Assembly (NCBI GenBank): GCA_030740295.1
Contig: JASLXP010001013.1
Coordinates: 1-23,370, forward strand
Reading direction: 5' to 3'
DNA length: 23,370 nucleotides
Origin: Planctomycetota bacterium
GTDB lineage: Bacteria > Planctomycetota > PUPC01 > JACPCR01
This document shows positions 21,189-23,370 of the stretch, one piece after another. The notes beneath the pieces were generated by a model. The model worked only from the letters and a program-made list of their open reading frames with translations, made no database searches and was not told the DNA's origin. Every line of letters starts with the position of its first letter. The first letter of the stretch is position 1. Made by a program: the position numbers and the translations under genes.

Positions 21189-23370
21189 CATTCTGCGCCC
21201 TCAATCTCGGCCGCGATCTCCTCACGTGCTTTATGGAGATCGTCCGGCTTGCGTGAGTATTCCGTCATACTCCTGACCAGCCGGCTCGTGTATTTCGCCG
21301 CTGCTTCCCTACCCTTCAGATCGGCAAGGAGGCAGAGGTAGTCGTAATCCTCAATACCATCGCGGACGCTTTCAAGGCGGATGGAACTGACGGGGCCGTC
21401 AGGGGTCGGATACGTCAGGACACCGTCGCCGGTCATCCCATGGATGCATGTCGGCTTCCAGTCGAGGTAGGGCTCCTGCCAGTCGATGATCTTGTTGTCG
21501 CCCCAGTAGTTCACGTGCCAGAAGAGGAGCCCATCGGCCTTGAAGGACCAGGTCATCCACGAAAGGAGCCGGCCCTCTATCGTCGGATAGTCCATGGATG
21601 AAAAGTTGGCGTGGGGATATTGGGGGCCGCAGCATACATACCACCACACCTGTTTCCCGAGGGCTCGAAGTTTCTCCGAAAGCTCCGGTTTGTACACCGA
21701 GGTCAACGGGCAATACCAGTCCATGTAATCCCGGTAGCCGGGCGGCGTCTTCTCGCGCTTGTGATACATGTAGCCCGCGGTGGTGAAGGTGCTGACCTCG
21801 GGGTAGCGCTCCTTGAGAAATTTGCAGATCCCTTTGATGAGGTCGTCGTATTCTTCGCGGCGCTCGTCGAAACCATAAAAGTAGGCCATCTTCGAGAGGC
21901 CATGCTTGCGCAGCTCATCCATGGTGTCTTTGATTCGGGCCTCCAGCTCCTGGTTGAAGTTCGGGCCGTAATCTTTCAGCGACGCCAGGCAGACCCAGGG
22001 GGGATTGCCTTCAGGTTTCGGGACCAGATTGAGAATGTTGAACGTGTTCATGCCGCGCTCGCGGGCGTAGAGCAGATCCTCGATACGGGGCGGTTCAGTG
22101 CGGGAGATGTCATCCGGATTCAGCCTGTGGTCGAGCATGAGGTCGATGCCTTTGCGCCTCATTTCGGGCGTGACCTTGCCGTAGGTCTGCCGAGTGAAAC
22201 CATCCATGATGGCGAATGCTGTCTTCATTCGCGGCGAGCGGGGCAATGAGAAATTCCAGATCTGGACCTTCAATCGGAGATCCGTGGGCTCGGCGTTCGC
22301 CGGCCGGATCGTTACCTTTCCGCGATATGCTCCGGGTTGGACCTCGTCGGGCGCGAAGAAATTCAGCCATACTGTCTGAGTCCTTCCGCCCGGTACATCG
22401 AAGGGCCTGCCGGGGAGCAAGACGTCCGGGCACCAGGATGGCTCCGCGGGCGCCAGAGGGTGACCGGAAGGCGTCTCCACCCGGATGTAACCGACCACGT
22501 GCCACTCGACCAACTCCGCTGGAAGTACGTCACCGTTCTCGTTTGAGAATTGGCCGACCTCGATCCGCACATCTTTCAGAGTAAGCGAGTCTGAAGGCGT
22601 GATGGCGACCTGCATTCCCTCCCGCTCGTTTCTGGCAAGGGAGAGACTGGCCTCAGGCGAAGGAGCGATCGTCTCAGGGAATTCGGTTGGGTAGACCTTG
22701 GCCATCGAATTCCGTTGCCACACGGCATATCCGTCAACAACCGGATTCTCGCGCGACGCTGGCCCTTCAACGTTGGCATCGAATTTCACCGTTTCGCCTC
22801 CTGAAGTTTTGCCCGTGATCGTGACTGTTTTCGGCACGGCCCCTTCTCTGCCGGGCCAGACCCAGGCAATCTTATTGCCTTTCCCGCTCGATGATGCAAG
22901 GACATTTCCTGCTGCAGCCCTGAGCATGCACTCCCATTCAGCCCTTTTTGTGAGGCCTGCGCGGACCCAGACACCATGCCTCGACCTTGGGTAGTCGGAG
23001 CCGACCCGAACTCCAGTCACGTGCAGCCCACCGCGACAGACCTTGACATCATCGAACCAGGCGGTGCCCTTGGTCCGCCGGATGAAGACGTAGGCTCGGA
23101 TTTCCCGGACCGGCTTTCGTGGGTAGAAGATTTCAGCGTTGTATTCCCAGTCGTGAGTTCCCCGTCTCCAACGGCTGGTCTTGGCCCACCATGGGCCGCC
23201 GTCCTCGTAGATAATGTCGAGATAGACACAATAGTCGCCGCCTCCGCCAATGTTCTCGGCCTTGCTCCAACCACCGACAACAATGGGGCGCCGGTCCGGT
23301 TTTTCGTACATGATGATTTGCACGGCGCCCATGCCATCCTGACCGCCTCTGGCCGTGCACCGGAGCGACC
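21188..23370 (-). CDS. DUF4091 (GH123-like) protein, 5' end beyond the window
   Basis: The frame is open from the right edge, with 12 complete codons before a Met at 23332 that is probably not the start. From that Met the protein has 714 residues. Residues 1-102 look like the end of a carbohydrate-binding-type jelly roll (VVGGWSKAENI, AWFDDVKV). A beta-rich middle (about 200-360) precedes the DUF4091 barrel (about 365-660). The strand FYGFD489-E490-R carries an Asp-Glu pair expected in GH123-like enzymes that use the substrate N-acetyl group, suggesting action on N-acetylhexosaminides. Two Trp/Tyr-rich strands (VWWYVCCGP, FWHVNYWGDN) likely line the substrate groove. Signal peptide, if any, lies outside. 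The 3' end abuts the truncated toxin. Confidence 0.8.
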   Translation of the reverse strand, partial: SLRCTARGGQDGMGAVQIIMYEKPDRRPIVVGGWSKAENIGGGGDYCVYLDIIYEDGGPWWAKTSRWRRGTHDWEYNAEIFYPRKPVREIRAYVFIRRTKGTAWFDDVKVCRGGLHVTGVRVGSDYPRSRHGVWVRAGLTKRAEWECMLRAAAGNVLASSSGKGNKIAWVWPGREGAVPKTVTITGKTSGGETVKFDANVEGPASRENPVVDGYAVWQRNSMAKVYPTEFPETIAPSPEASLSLARNEREGMQVAITPSDSLTLKDVRIEVGQFSNENGDVLPAELVEWHVVGYIRVETPSGHPLAPAEPSWCPDVLLPGRPFDVPGGRTQTVWLNFFAPDEVQPGAYRGKVTIRPANAEPTDLRLKVQIWNFSLPRSPRMKTAFAIMDGFTRQTYGKVTPEMRRKGIDLMLDHRLNPDDISRTEPPRIEDLLYARERGMNTFNILNLVPKPEGNPPWVCLASLKDYGPNFNQELEARIKDTMDELRKHGLSKMAYFYGFDERREEYDDLIKGICKFLKERYPEVSTFTTAGYMYHKREKTPPGYRDYMDWYCPLTSVYKPELSEKLRALGKQVWWYVCCGPQYPHANFSSMDYPTIEGRLLSWMTWSFKADGLLFWHVNYWGDNKIIDWQEPYLDWKPTCIHGMTGDGVLTYPTPDGPVSSIRLESVRDGIEDYDYLCLLADLKGREAAAKYTSRLVRSMTEYSRKPDDLHKAREEIAAEIEGAE

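Noticed and set aside
21189..21341. Rest of the frame following the truncated toxin as a genuine toxin body
   Set aside because: It is the reverse complement of the DUF4091 C-terminus and shows no DUF5615 features after codon 12.

Overview
The window looks like an accessory glycan-degradation region from a PVC-superphylum bacterium (Planctomycetota, Lentisphaerota or Verrucomicrobiota) or a near relative such as Hydrogenedentota. The basis is family content: a PVC-type heme protein fused to ThuA, malectin-like and DUF6807 domains, DUF4838 and DUF4091 proteins, a GH95 enzyme, a sialidase, a ceramidase-fold hydrolase, and three divergent uroporphyrinogen-decarboxylase (URO-D)-fold proteins. No rRNA, tRNA, CRISPR array or intact transposase was seen. 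No transporter, sulfatase or transcription regulator was seen either. The taxon is inferred.

Bases 1-2939 are a rearranged minus-strand block. At the left edge a metallophosphoesterase begins and runs off the window. It follows an orphan 3' fragment of a glycosidase-like gene. Next come a secreted SdiA-regulated-type propeller and a GH43/GH32-like propeller, and then a second, better preserved copy of the same 3' fragment joined to a LamG N-terminus. The two 3' fragments are about 90% identical over about 130 bp and flank the two propeller genes as direct repeats.

Bases 3121-13227 hold the core. A plus-strand URO-D-fold gene (3121-4182) converges on a tightly packed four-gene minus-strand operon reading from 12017 to 4322: URO-D-fold protein, DUF1566/EF-hand secreted protein, URO-D-fold protein, and a 1319-residue ThuA/sorbosone-dehydrogenase-like/cytochrome c/malectin/DUF6807 fusion. 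Genes in it overlap by up to 4 bp, and the last uses a TTG start. Divergent from the operon is a radical SAM/SPASM enzyme that resembles peptide maturases of the selenobiotic (SbtM-like) type. No precursor peptide was recognised. A perfect 18-bp inverted repeat follows it.

Bases 13416-23370 hold glycan and lipid hydrolases in alternating orientation: a cytosolic sialidase (+), a secreted DUF4838 protein (-), a cytosolic ceramidase-fold protein (+), a cytosolic GH95 enzyme with two altered active-site positions (-), and a DUF4091 (GH123-like) protein running off the right edge (-). Between the last two lies a DUF433 antitoxin gene whose toxin partner is cut off after about 12 codons.

Read together, secreted proteins may capture or trim a fucose-, sialic-acid- or hexosamine-bearing glycan, and cytosolic enzymes may finish the fragments. 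The URO-D-fold proteins may act on methylated or otherwise modified substrates. The pathway is inference; the families and gene layout come from the sequence.
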